64,000 nt of DNA from NCBI RefSeq assembly GCF_041379945.2, contig NZ_JBFTXJ020000001.1, forward strand, positions 62,001 through 126,000, written 5' to 3'. Below the pieces are notes generated by a model, which did not search any database, was not told the origin of the DNA, and saw only the letters and a program-made list of their open reading frames with translations. This DNA comes from Aneurinibacillus sp. REN35. Lineage in GTDB: Bacteria > Bacillota > Bacilli > Aneurinibacillales > Aneurinibacillaceae. Each line of letters opens with the position of its first letter. Position 1 is the stretch's first letter. This document shows positions 8,062-16,222 of the stretch, in pieces. The position numbers were made by a program, and so were the translations under genes.

Positions 8062-8232
8062 TTTTACACCTCCTCTGAAAACATTCAACGCCTATGTTAT
8101 CGTAATATTTCGTTAAATGTAGTGTTTCTTTTTTAATACCGATTTTTAGATGAAGGTAATCCTTTACCTATTCCTTCTCTCGTGTTGGAGGAGAGTCAAC
8201 AATCTTGTACAATACAGGATTATTACTATTGT

Positions 8233-8287
8233 ACGCTTGATTGATTAAAATATATAATTGCTATATATTTTAATCAATCAAGCGTAA
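8233..8287 (+). promoter_or_regulatory. Perfect 25-bp inverted repeat before the MarR gene
   Basis: Arms 8233-8257 and 8263-8287 are exact reverse complements around a 5-base spacer (ATTGC). The inner part contains TATATATTTTAATCAATCAAG. It ends 11 bases before the MarR start codon, covering the promoter/leader region, and is therefore a likely autoregulatory operator; as RNA it would also form a long hairpin just before the ribosome site. Confidence 0.6.
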
Positions 8288-8298
8288 AGGATGTTTTT

Positions 8299-8718
8299 AT
8301 GGATAAGAATAAGGAAGATTCCATTCGAGCTTTAATGGAGGAAATGTTTAATATTCAAGTTAAGTCGAATCGTTTTATAAAATTGCTTACTCATAATCAA
8401 GGTATCTCTGACAATTTAGTGCTTTTACTATTGCATCTTAAATTGTTTAGGTTTTTAAAAATCACGGAAATTGCAGATACATTCTTCTTAACGCCAGGTG
8501 CTGCAACTAAAATGTGTGATAAGCTTGAACAACTGGGTTTTGTTGAAAGAATAAGATTAAAAGAAGATCGTAGAGTTGTAAGAGTTACCTTAACAAAAAA
8601 AGGAGGAGAAAAAGTGGATCAAATATTTTCTACATTCTCCCTTAAACAGCTACAGACTATAGCCAGTTCCTTATCAGAGATAAATCACTTGTTTAAAAAT
8701 ATCGAAGAGACCATTTGA
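8299..8718 (+). CDS. MarR-family transcriptional regulator
   Basis: A 139-residue winged-helix protein. The DNA-binding part spans about residues 50-100: LKITEIADTFFLTPGAATKMCDKLEQLGFVERIRLKEDRRVVRVTLTKKG, with the recognition helix in TPGAATKMCDKLE and the wing in KEDRRVVRVTL. MarR proteins bind palindromes as dimers and respond to ligands or oxidation. The 25-bp inverted repeat directly upstream is the obvious candidate site, and a related repeat precedes the next gene, so the two probably form one regulated unit despite the terminator between them. AAAGGATG serves as ribosome site. Confidence 0.85.
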   Translation: MDKNKEDSIRALMEEMFNIQVKSNRFIKLLTHNQGISDNLVLLLLHLKLFRFLKITEIADTFFLTPGAATKMCDKLEQLGFVERIRLKEDRRVVRVTLTKKGGEKVDQIFSTFSLKQLQTIASSLSEINHLFKNIEETI

Positions 8719-8720
8719 AG

Positions 8721-8746
8721 CAGATCATACAATGATCTGTTTTTTA
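8721..8746 (+). terminator. Rho-independent terminator of the MarR gene
   Basis: CAGATCAT / ATGATCTG stem followed by a T-rich run (TTTTTTATT). Confidence 0.8.
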
Positions 8747-8771
8747 TTGTTGACGTAATAATTGATTTTTT

Positions 8772-8812
8772 ATATATTTTACTTAGTATTTATTTGAATA
8801 AGTAAAATATAT
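8772..8812 (+). promoter_or_regulatory. 14-bp inverted repeat before the DUF4097-like gene
   Basis: Arms ATATATTTTACTTA (8772-8785) and its exact complement (8799-8812) flank 13 bases. The TATATTTTA core is shared with the repeat at 8233-8287, suggesting that the same MarR protein acts at both. Confidence 0.5.
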
Positions 8813-8838
8813 TTTGATGAAGGAATGAGCTGTGAAAA

Positions 8839-9657
8839 ATGCGGAAAAAGAAGTTTATATTAGGAGGGATCATTTTGATGACACTAGCAGTTCTAGGTTT
8901 ATTGAACAGTTTTAAAAGTAACTTCGAATACCGATCAAACATAGAAAATGTCAATGGAATTGTGCTGCAATCCGATTTTTCAAACATTAAGGTAGTCAGT
9001 ACTCAACCAGATTTATTTATTGATTTTCAAGGGCAAGAAACTGTATTTGGAAAGCCGAATATTGATATTACTTACAATAAGGACAAAGCTGTTATTACTG
9101 TACGTACATTTAATAATGGATGGAAGAAAATGCTGCCTGGTAAAAGACACAGAGGGGATATACATTTAAACATACCACCTAGTTCGTTAGATGAGATTCA
9201 CTTAGAAACAAAAAATGGAAATGTTGATGTAGACCGTGTTGCGGGAGCTAGTCGGCTATTCCTTAGCTCAGATGTAGGAGGGATTAGCATGAATAGCTTC
9301 CAAGGAGAATTTCTACATGTTGAAGCGGGGAATGGTTCCATTACTTTAGGAGAAGTACATGGACAAATTACTATTAGAAATAAAGTAGGCTCGTTAAAGA
9401 GTCTAGTCCTCCAAAGTATGAAAGGAGAAAACAATATTAAAATTTCTAATGGCAATGTAAACGTTCAGTTACCTAAAGAGACAAAAACGGATGATATAGG
9501 ATTAAATATTTCGACTAAAAATGGCAAGATTTTTTCTAAAGAGCGTACATTAAATATTACCAATAAAGGACCAGGGAAAGAAGTAATTAATAATACACCA
9601 AATAATGAAACAAAACTAAATATATCGGTCTTAGTAGGAAATATAGAAATTAATTAA
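8839..9657 (+). CDS. DUF4097-type beta-strand repeat protein, membrane anchored
   Basis: A 272-residue protein with an N-terminal membrane segment (KFILGGIILMTLAVLGLL) and an outer part made of short regular beta strands: IHLETKNGNVDVDRV, LFLSSDVGGISMNSF, LHVEAGNGSITLGEV, ITIRNKVGSLKSL, IKISNGNVNVQLP. This laddered pattern is typical of the DUF4097 family of Bacilli, whose role is unknown but which often sits beside regulators of envelope stress. The ribosome site is weak (AAGGA 15 bases upstream), so expression may be low. Regulation by the preceding MarR protein is inferred from the shared inverted-repeat core. Confidence 0.75.
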   Translation: MRKKKFILGGIILMTLAVLGLLNSFKSNFEYRSNIENVNGIVLQSDFSNIKVVSTQPDLFIDFQGQETVFGKPNIDITYNKDKAVITVRTFNNGWKKMLPGKRHRGDIHLNIPPSSLDEIHLETKNGNVDVDRVAGASRLFLSSDVGGISMNSFQGEFLHVEAGNGSITLGEVHGQITIRNKVGSLKSLVLQSMKGENNIKISNGNVNVQLPKETKTDDIGLNISTKNGKIFSKERTLNITNKGPGKEVINNTPNNETKLNISVLVGNIEIN

Positions 9658-9694
9658 TACTATAACAAGGCATGCAGGGTAAAGGGTGTGGTTT

Positions 9695-10576
9695 TTACCG
9701 TAGCATGTCGGTAAAATCCCGGACAAGAAAGTCTCGGAAATTTCGTGCCGCCAAAGATAGATAGCGTCCCTTGAGCCAAGCGATTTGGTAGGTGCGTTGA
9801 CAAACAGGCTGGTCGATATGCAATGTATGATAAAATGTCTCCCCTTTTTCTATTAAAGTTTCCGGTAAAAAACCAACCCCAATTCCCGCACGAATGAAAT
9901 AAATAACTGCTGCATGTTCATCAACTTCGCACATTATATTTGGATTACACCCGGCCGTTCGAAAGAATTCATCCGTCATGTTGCGAAATGAATTCCCTTG
10001 TTTTATGCAGATAAAAGGATCATCGGAAAGTTCACGTAGGGTAATGCTCCTTCGATTTGCAAATCGATGTGTATGGGGAACAGCCAGTAAGATTTCTTCG
10101 CTGGGGAAGGCCAATCCCTCGATTCCCGCCTCTTCAATAGGAGGGAATGTAATACAAAAGTCGATGTCCCCGTTTCGCAGCTGCTGCACTTTTTCTTTCT
10201 CAGACGCTTGCGTAATTTGAAGTTTTACATGCGGGTTTGAAATAATAAATGAACCAATGATCTCAGAAAAGCATTTATGATTGGTTGTTGCTACAGAAAT
10301 ACGTCCTTGCTCCATTCCTGCGAGATCCTGAATCTCCATTCTGCCCTCTTCAAGAGTGGTTAATGCCGATTCTACTTTATGTAAAAATGTTTTTCCGTAC
10401 TCGTTGAGAGAGATGTGCCTTCCTTTGCGATCAAATAACGGTACCCCTAATTCCTTCTCGAGCCGAGAGATTGTTTTGCTGAGAGCGGGCTGAGCGATAT
10501 GAAGTTCTTGTGCAGCTTTCGTCATATGTTCTAATCTTGCGACCTTTCTAAAATACTGTAGCTGCAGCAGTTCCAT
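9695..10576 (-). CDS. LysR-family transcriptional regulator
   Basis: A 293-residue LysR-type regulator. The N-terminal winged helix is textbook: LQYFRKVARLEHMTKAAQ, then LHIAQPALSKTISRLEKELG and PLFDRKGRHISLNEYG. The remaining 200 residues form the periplasmic-binding-like effector domain. A GGAGGAAC ribosome site precedes the ATG. It is divergent from the oxidoreductase gene at 10734, the classic arrangement in which a LysR protein controls its neighbour from the shared 157-base gap. The effector is unknown. Confidence 0.92.
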   Translation of the reverse strand: MELLQLQYFRKVARLEHMTKAAQELHIAQPALSKTISRLEKELGVPLFDRKGRHISLNEYGKTFLHKVESALTTLEEGRMEIQDLAGMEQGRISVATTNHKCFSEIIGSFIISNPHVKLQITQASEKEKVQQLRNGDIDFCITFPPIEEAGIEGLAFPSEEILLAVPHTHRFANRRSITLRELSDDPFICIKQGNSFRNMTDEFFRTAGCNPNIMCEVDEHAAVIYFIRAGIGVGFLPETLIEKGETFYHTLHIDQPVCQRTYQIAWLKGRYLSLAARNFRDFLVRDFTDMLR

Positions 10577-10624
10577 CTTGTTCCTCCTCTATTCATATAC
10601 TAAAGGTTATATATAGATATAAAA

Positions 10625-10637
10625 GGATATATTATCC
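10625..10637. promoter_or_regulatory. Palindrome in the LysR/oxidoreductase gap
   Basis: GGATATATTATCC is a perfect 13-base palindrome (5+3+5) of the T-N11-A class favoured by LysR proteins, located in the divergent promoter region. Binding is inferred. Confidence 0.4.
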
Positions 10638-10733
10638 ATCATTAATAATTCATTATAAGATAACATATGCAAGCATACAATTCAGACTTTGGATGGAAAA
10701 GGTATGTAAATCTAATAAGGGAGAGTTGCATAG

Positions 10734-11648
10734 ATGAAAGCCGCAGCAATGTCTACTTTTGGCCCTCCGAGCGTTTTGCAGGTAATGGAATTTGAAAACC
10801 CAAAGGTAAACACTGGCCAAGTACGTGTACGGATTAAAGCTGCCGGGGTACAGCCGTTCGATGCAGAGGTACGCAGCAGCGGCTGGACACCACCCGGTCT
10901 AGAAGTACGGTATCCACAAATTCTTGGCAACGAGTTTGCAGGGATTATTGATCAAGTCGGGGATGAAGGTACAGACTTTTCAGTTGGAGATGAAGTGATT
11001 GGATGGGCTTTACTGGCCTGCTATGCAGAATTTGTTGTAGTTAGTGTTGATCAGATTGTGCATAAGCCCACCAGCATGTCTTGGGAAGAGGCGGGGGCAA
11101 TAGCCGCTTCTGGACAGACAGCTCATACTGCACTATCGGTAGTAAGGGTTGGCAAAGGCGATACTGTGCTGATACATGCCGCTGCTGGAGGTGTCGGTAC
11201 GATTGCTGTTCAACTGGCGCGTGCCTGGGGAGCGACTGTCATTGGTACTGCAAGCGAACGCAATCATGAGTACCTCCGTTCGCTTGGCGTGCTGCCTGTT
11301 ACGTATGGAGAGGGGCTTGTAGACAGAGTCCGTGCTTATGCACCAAAGGGAGTAGACGCTGCCTTCGATGCCGCTGGGGATGCAGCTCTGCTTGCATCGG
11401 TAGAACTTGTCCAGGACAGAGATCGCATTGGGACGATCGTTGCATTTGACCTGGGAGAAAAACTGGGGGTCCGCCTCATTCGCAGCAACCGATCTGTCGA
11501 GCGGCTCACTGAACTTGTCGACTTATATGCACAAGGAAAATTGCGCATCCACATCAGAAAGACATTTCCACTGGACCAAGCTGCGGACGCCCACCGGGAG
11601 ATCGAAAGTGGTCACGGCCGGGGAAAAGTTGTCCTTACCATTGACTAA
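10734..11648 (+). CDS. NADP-dependent medium-chain oxidoreductase (quinone oxidoreductase type)
   Basis: A 304-residue zinc-free medium-chain dehydrogenase/reductase. The GroES-like part contains VRIKAAGVQPFDAEVR and LGNEFAGIIDQVGDEG; the nucleotide-binding part contains VLIHAAAGGVGTIAVQLARAWGATVIGTAS (AAxGGVG NADP motif). Zinc-ligand cysteines are absent, so it belongs with quinone reductases and enone reductases that use NADPH. The close HGRGKVVLTID end is typical. It is divergent from the LysR gene, which probably controls it; a GGGAG ribosome site precedes the ATG. The physiological substrate is unknown. Confidence 0.88.
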   Translation: MKAAAMSTFGPPSVLQVMEFENPKVNTGQVRVRIKAAGVQPFDAEVRSSGWTPPGLEVRYPQILGNEFAGIIDQVGDEGTDFSVGDEVIGWALLACYAEFVVVSVDQIVHKPTSMSWEEAGAIAASGQTAHTALSVVRVGKGDTVLIHAAAGGVGTIAVQLARAWGATVIGTASERNHEYLRSLGVLPVTYGEGLVDRVRAYAPKGVDAAFDAAGDAALLASVELVQDRDRIGTIVAFDLGEKLGVRLIRSNRSVERLTELVDLYAQGKLRIHIRKTFPLDQAADAHREIESGHGRGKVVLTID

Positions 11649-11659
11649 AAGTAATGATA

Positions 11660-11688
11660 AAGCCCTCTAGTAGACTAGGGGGCTTTTA
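11660..11688 (+). terminator. Rho-independent terminator
   Basis: AAGCCCTCTAG / CTAGGGGGCTT stem running into TTTTA, directly after the oxidoreductase stop. Confidence 0.8.
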
Positions 11689-11811
11689 TGTATAGCTGCA
11701 ATTGTTTGCGTCAGCATATCGAATCAGAAGAGTTGTAAGGACATGGTATACTGTGATAAAAAACGTTCTTTGAAAACAGGAAATCATTCAGAACGGAGGA
11801 TAGGTTAACAT

Positions 11812-12805
11812 ATGCACAAAACGGCAGAAGCTTTATATAAGAACAGATTCTTGCATTCCATGGAAGAATTCGAGGCGTTCGAAGATACGCTCGCGCAAGT
11901 TAATTTATCGAATCCCGCGTTGGTGTATGATCTTTGTCTTGTGCGACTACATTAAATCGGGGGAAAATAACATGCTCTCATTTGTCATAGAAATAGATGT
12001 AACCATGCTGGAACAGAGCAAAAAAGGCTCATTTTTTGCTGGGGTCCGCAAGATTTTTACACAAGAGGAATTTGAGATTTTTAGATTGGCAGCGCAAACC
12101 AAAAAAGAAGTTCACACCGCAAAGATAAAGAATCTGGATGGCCTCTTGCGAATGGAGCAATTGGCTTGCATTGTCTCCTCGCATCATGGACGCTATACGA
12201 TTTATAAAGTCGAAGGATTGACGCGAAGCATTGGGAGTATAGAAGAAGTCCGCGAGCACATTGAACATTTTATAGAGAATAATCAACTGCCGGTATTTAC
12301 CTATCATCCAAACGTGTACAAGCAAAATATCATTATCTACCATCCGAATATATGTGAAGTGTGTGAAAAGGAGCAGGAGTACTTTTATGATTTGCATCCT
12401 TACAGCGAATACGATTTAGAACATGTATGCGTGTATTGTATTGCGAATGGAGAGGCCAATAAAAAATTCGGGGCAGAATTTAATAACGTCATTGCAAAAA
12501 ACTTTGACGGGGTCGATCAAGAAAAAATCAAAGAGTTAGTGGAAAGAACCCCCTCCTATATTACTTGGCAAGGGGAATTTTGGTTTTCGCATTGTAATAA
12601 CATCTGTGCGTTTATCGGGGATTTGCAGGCATCAGATATTGAAAATTTTAAAGAAGAGGTAGTAGAGGATCTAGAAGAACAAGCGGAATGGTTCGGGTTA
12701 ACAGTTGACGAATATATCGATGAATTAGTAGACGGACATATGCAGGGCTATTTATTTCAATGCCTGCATTGCGGGAAACACAACGTATATTCTGATATGG
12801 ATTGA
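11812..12805 (+). pseudogene. CbrC (UPF0167) family gene with N-terminal frameshift
   Basis: A first frame from ATG 11812 (behind GGAGG) gives MHKTAEALYKNRF through SNPALVYDLC and stops at 11955. The sense continues in another frame, which reads CDYIKSGENN into an intact 280-residue part ending at 12805. The C-terminal half (about 12280-12805) matches the CbrC/UPF0167 pattern: LPVFTYHPN, ICEVCEKEQEYFYDL, HVCVYCIANGEANKKFG, ERTPSYITWQGEFW, HCNNICAFIGD, and a closing CLHCGKH pair. CbrC was named for colicin E2 tolerance, and Bacillus homologs occur among toxin-immunity genes. The downstream part could still be translated from ATG 11927 or 11972. Frameshift or sequencing error cannot be separated here. 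Confidence 0.65.
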
Positions 12806-12863
12806 CTCATTATGCTCGGATAAAGAAAGGAACATAGAAATCCAAGTTTGGGAGCGGGAGGAG

Positions 12864-13400
12864 TTATTCCCCTCCAATACGCATAATAGGGTCTTGGTCA
12901 TGGAAGGCAATACAGATAGGAATTTTGCTGTCCGCTTTTTTACAAGCATTAGCAAATGCGACAATTGTTCGTGCTAGTAAATACAATGTGATACCCATTG
13001 CTTTTTCCGAACTATCGAAGCCATTCTCAGAGTAAATCTCTGCAAATTTTATTAGAATGGGTCCATCAATACTATTGGACCAATCACAAGCCCAATCATC
13101 GTCTTGGTCTTCAGGAGGATTATAGTTATCACAGATAAAGAAATGACTATCCCAGTTATTATCCAAATCATACTCGAAATAAATGGCTTTGGCAGCGTTA
13201 TTCTCAGCTAAAATTATGGATGCTACAAGCCCTTTTTCTAATTCTTTCTGATACTCATTCAGATTAATGGTATGAATTTCTTTCGCTGTTTTTTCATCTG
13301 CTAGTTGTGAGCATAGATTATGATATTTTTGCTCAATTTCTGTGGACGACCTAGTAAATAAGTGCTGCTGCATATCATCAAGATGTTCAAAAATATCCAA
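12864..13400 (-). CDS. Hypothetical protein, immunity-type neighbourhood (178 aa)
   Basis: The frame is open much further upstream, but a strong GGGGAGGAATTAAT ribosome site precedes a TTG at 13400, giving LDIFEHLDDMQQHLF as the start. The product is acidic (DQDDDWACDWSNS), soluble and mixed alpha/beta, with no signal peptide or membrane segment. No family is recognised with confidence. It is the only minus-strand gene between CbrC-like and SMI1-like genes, and its size, acidity and setting fit a cytoplasmic immunity protein. That role is inferred only from context. Confidence 0.6.
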   Translation of the reverse strand: MDIFEHLDDMQQHLFTRSSTEIEQKYHNLCSQLADEKTAKEIHTINLNEYQKELEKGLVASIILAENNAAKAIYFEYDLDNNWDSHFFICDNYNPPEDQDDDWACDWSNSIDGPILIKFAEIYSENGFDSSEKAMGITLYLLARTIVAFANACKKADSKIPICIAFHDQDPIMRIGGE

Positions 13401-13499
13401 ATTAATTCCTCCCCTTACTACTACGTAACAATCCAATTTGATTATAGTGGTTAAAAATGAATGTGTAAAATAGAACCAGTATAATAAGAGTTGAGCTGC

Positions 13500-13901
13500 A
13501 TGATTCATAACATGATAGAAACAATTGATAGCGGAATATTTGAGGATGATGTATATGTAAGTGTAGTTGGATTCGAATTGAAGGAAAATGAGATTTTGCT
13601 TACATTTGAGTTTACATACATAGTGCATTGGGAAGTTACGGAAGGACTCATTCCTTTTGGTACGTATAGTAATGGAAAGGTCGACTGGCTGCTGGATTCA
13701 AGCATGGGCTTATTTGCTAAAGCACCAGCTAAACTTGGTACAGAATATGCAAAAATTCTAGAGAAGCATGGGGTAAAAACATCCCTTTTACCCTCTATAA
13801 GTGAAAAGCAATGGCAGGGGAAAGAGCAGGACTATAAAGTTTTTATATTTGGCGATTCGTATGTTGTTGCCAAGAGATTTAAAGCGACTCAACTCGTCTA
13901 A
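13500..13901 (+). CDS. Hypothetical protein (133 aa)
   Basis: Starts MIHNMIETIDSGIFEDDVYVS, mainly beta strands with aromatic residues and a mixed C-terminal part ending KRFKATQLV. No family is recognised and no membrane or signal segment is seen. The start is uncertain: TTG 13491, ATG 13500 and ATG 13512 are all in frame and none has a strong ribosome site. It overlaps the start of the next frame by about 40 bases, which suggests translational coupling or that one of the two starts is wrong. It belongs to the immunity-like run by position. Confidence 0.5.
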   Translation: MIHNMIETIDSGIFEDDVYVSVVGFELKENEILLTFEFTYIVHWEVTEGLIPFGTYSNGKVDWLLDSSMGLFAKAPAKLGTEYAKILEKHGVKTSLLPSISEKQWQGKEQDYKVFIFGDSYVVAKRFKATQLV

Positions 13902-14379
13902 ACGTCTAATTTTGTACAGGAATGAGTGGTGTATTCATTTGGACATTACGTATGCCCAGAATATTATTGTAGGCATTGTAAAAGAAAATATTTTTAGCTG
14001 GTATATTCTTGATAAGGATGACCTATACGATTTCTTGTCTGACCAATTAGATTATTCGACGTTAAGCAGCCATATTGAAGGATACAGGACAACGACTGAG
14101 TATATAAGGAACTGTGTAATTGAAGAGAATTATCGTTGTGCGGATGATACCTTAAAATTCAATCCATCCGTATATATGAACTTTGATACCAAATGTCTAT
14201 TTTCTTTATATCCGGAGTATACAGCATTCGAAAAAGTAGCATATAAAGATTGGATAGGAAGATACGTTGATTTTACTAATGAAGTACCGGATGAAAATAG
14301 ATATTGGATGATTGATGGAAAGAATTATATTGAAGATACATTTAATTATTTTGTTGAAAGAGGAATGAGGACGGAGTGA
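13861..14379 (+). CDS. Hypothetical immunity-like protein (172 aa)
   Basis: The useful product begins near ATG 13861 or a TTG at 13912; the frame extends back to 13801 but without a ribosome site. It reads WCIHLDITYAQNIIVGIV, then NIFSWYILDKDDLYDFLSDQLDYSTL, a soluble alpha/beta pattern rich in Tyr and acidic residues. I do not recognise the family. It is followed 9 bases later by the SMI1/KNR4-type gene, with which it is probably co-transcribed. Function as toxin immunity is suggested only by the company it keeps. Confidence 0.5.
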   Translation: MLLPRDLKRLNSSKRLILYRNEWCIHLDITYAQNIIVGIVKENIFSWYILDKDDLYDFLSDQLDYSTLSSHIEGYRTTTEYIRNCVIEENYRCADDTLKFNPSVYMNFDTKCLFSLYPEYTAFEKVAYKDWIGRYVDFTNEVPDENRYWMIDGKNYIEDTFNYFVERGMRTE

Positions 14380-14388
14380 GATGTCGTT

Positions 14389-15720
14389 TTGAACAATAAC
14401 TATACAATTTTTGTAGAGCAATGGAATGATATGTTATCTAAAATATGTGACATTGGCGGAGACGTACTACCTCTTTCTATTGATCGCCCCGCAACGGTAG
14501 AGGAAATTCATGCTGTTGAATGTAAACTTGGCTTTTCACTTCCCGAGGATTTTAAAGATGTAGTGTTACATTTTTCGAAGGCGGTATATTTTCGCTGGTC
14601 TTTTCCAGATGAAGTGAATGTACCGGATGAATGGAGTGAGGTTTTTTCCGGGGAATTAGGGTGGAACATAGAATGGCTTGAAGATGCAACGCCTAGTGCC
14701 ATTGAAATGGAAGAGGAGGGATATGGACAGGGGCTGAAAAATAAACTTCAGTTTTTTTATGTAGGTAACGGTGATATGGTAGCGTTCGATATGAGTTCCG
14801 AGGGGAATAACAAAAATATTGTCTATTGGAGCCATGAAGAAGATGAAGTGGTTCTTGTAGCGGATAGCTTTTTATCCTTTATCGAGAAGCTGACGGAACT
14901 GTATTGTGTTGGTGCGGAAATATGGCAGTATGAAACCTTTATGGATGCAAATGGACTGAATCCTGCTATGGAATCATCGAGCAGGTGGAAAAGCTGGTTC
15001 AAGTTATTAACAGAGGTGAAGCGAGAAGATGTTGCGCATGATTTGGAGTGCGTGATTGAGTATGTATTGAACCACGGCAGTGTAGAGAAAGAAATGTTTG
15101 AGCTGTACAGTCGGAAAGAGATATTTGAAAAAGCAAAAGGACATCTGCAACAAGAAGATAGGCAGCGTAAGAGAACCGCTTGCAAAATCATTGGAGAGGT
15201 AGTAGGTGAATGTGCATCTGACTGGGTTCTTGAACTTTGGAAGGACAATTATCTTGTAGATGAGGAGCTTCGTTCTTATCTTACCGCATGCTGTGTAGCG
15301 GAAGATAAGGGACTAGCGCTCGTATATTCGTATTTGGAAAGTCAGACAAACGCACACGCTGCGCGGCATCTCTGTCATTTTCAATCCAATAAAGTCATTT
15401 CATGGATGGAGGAGCATGTGCGTTTCCCTGTAACGGACGGTTGGGATGAGCTTTTTGCTGTATCGAAGCCGACCTGGGATGATATCGTAAGGTGGATTCA
15501 TTTAGAGGATAGACACAGAACGACAATTATTCATGCTTTGGAAAGAATGGTAGAGACAAATCCGTACTTCCCTTATGGAGAGGAGCAGAAAAAAATTGTC
15601 CATGCACCTTCAAAAAATGAGGTTGTTCAGCTGCTGTATAAGTTGAAGGAGATGCAGGTATTGAACAATAAGAAACGAATCCTTGATGAGGTTATAGAAC
15701 AAATCGATGTACTTTTGTAG
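14389..15720 (+). CDS. SMI1/KNR4-family protein with C-terminal extension (443 aa)
   Basis: Begins at TTG 14389 with a distant GGAG. The first 170 residues form an SMI1/KNR4 (SUKH) domain: RPATVEEIHAVECKLGFSLPEDFKDVVLHFS, LKNKLQFFYVGNGDMVAFDMSS, IVYWSHEEDEVVLVADSFLSFIEKL. SUKH proteins are the commonest immunity proteins of bacterial polymorphic toxins. The remaining 270 residues are helical and may be HEAT-like (ECVIEYVLNHGSVEKEMFELY, CKIIGEVVGECASDWVLELW), an unusual length for a plain SUKH protein. It closes the immunity-like run and is followed by a terminator. Confidence 0.75.
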   Translation: MNNNYTIFVEQWNDMLSKICDIGGDVLPLSIDRPATVEEIHAVECKLGFSLPEDFKDVVLHFSKAVYFRWSFPDEVNVPDEWSEVFSGELGWNIEWLEDATPSAIEMEEEGYGQGLKNKLQFFYVGNGDMVAFDMSSEGNNKNIVYWSHEEDEVVLVADSFLSFIEKLTELYCVGAEIWQYETFMDANGLNPAMESSSRWKSWFKLLTEVKREDVAHDLECVIEYVLNHGSVEKEMFELYSRKEIFEKAKGHLQQEDRQRKRTACKIIGEVVGECASDWVLELWKDNYLVDEELRSYLTACCVAEDKGLALVYSYLESQTNAHAARHLCHFQSNKVISWMEEHVRFPVTDGWDELFAVSKPTWDDIVRWIHLEDRHRTTIIHALERMVETNPYFPYGEEQKKIVHAPSKNEVVQLLYKLKEMQVLNNKKRILDEVIEQIDVLL

Positions 15721-15756
15721 AATGGGCCATGTTCATTTTTGTGTACAAGCATAACT

Positions 15757-15796
15757 AAAGGCTGGTCATCAATAAAGGGATGACCAGCCCTTTTTA
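15757..15796 (+). terminator. Rho-independent terminator (bidirectional)
   Basis: AAAGGCTGGTCAT / ATGACCAGCCCTTTTT stem between the convergent SMI1-like and DsrE-like genes. Confidence 0.85.
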
Positions 15797-15812
15797 CGGC
15801 TTTCTTTGTATC

Positions 15813-16178
15813 TTACAGGATGATGGGCTGGAATCCGTTCTTAATATAACCAGCAAAATCTATATGCTTACCGCTTGTTGACTCATCTGTAGCCGCAAAT
15901 CCCACTCCGCTGCCTACAGCGTCTTCTACATCAAAGAACCCGGAGCACGCCTGACAGCCGCCTTTAATGATGCCAAGCTTCATTACTTGTTTATATACCG
16001 GGTTAAAGATATGATCTGGCTTTTCTAGCTCGCTTACCCAGGTAGTCCCTGCACCATCAAAAAGAATCTCTACTTCATATCCAGCCTCATGTAATTCTTG
16101 ACCGTACAATAACCCGTGCAAAGCCTTGCCTCCGTCATGTGCTCCAGCTTGAATAATGACAACAAATTTGTTTTCCAT
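15813..16178 (-). CDS. DsrE/DsrF-like family protein
   Basis: Start at 16178 (MENKFVVIIQAG) has GGAGG 8 bases upstream; an upstream in-frame TTG overlaps that site. The 121-residue product has the DsrE fold: VVIIQAGAHDGGKALHGLLYGQELHEAGYEVEILFDGAG, and a C-terminal GGCQACSGFF with two cysteines. DsrE relatives handle protein-bound sulfur in tRNA or sulfur-oxidation relays, but this stand-alone subgroup has no known partner here. It is the last gene of a three-gene minus-strand run with the flavin-binding and HPP genes. Confidence 0.75.
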   Translation of the reverse strand: MENKFVVIIQAGAHDGGKALHGLLYGQELHEAGYEVEILFDGAGTTWVSELEKPDHIFNPVYKQVMKLGIIKGGCQACSGFFDVEDAVGSGVGFAATDESTSGKHIDFAGYIKNGFQPIIL

Positions 16179-16222
16179 TTTACATTCCTCCAATTGGATT
16201 AAAATAAGTAAGTTGCTGTACT

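Noticed and set aside
13401-13628. Upstream extension of the minus-strand gene at 12864-13400
   Set aside because: The extra part is low-complexity AT-rich sequence overlapping the start of a plus-strand gene, while a strong ribosome site precedes TTG 13400.
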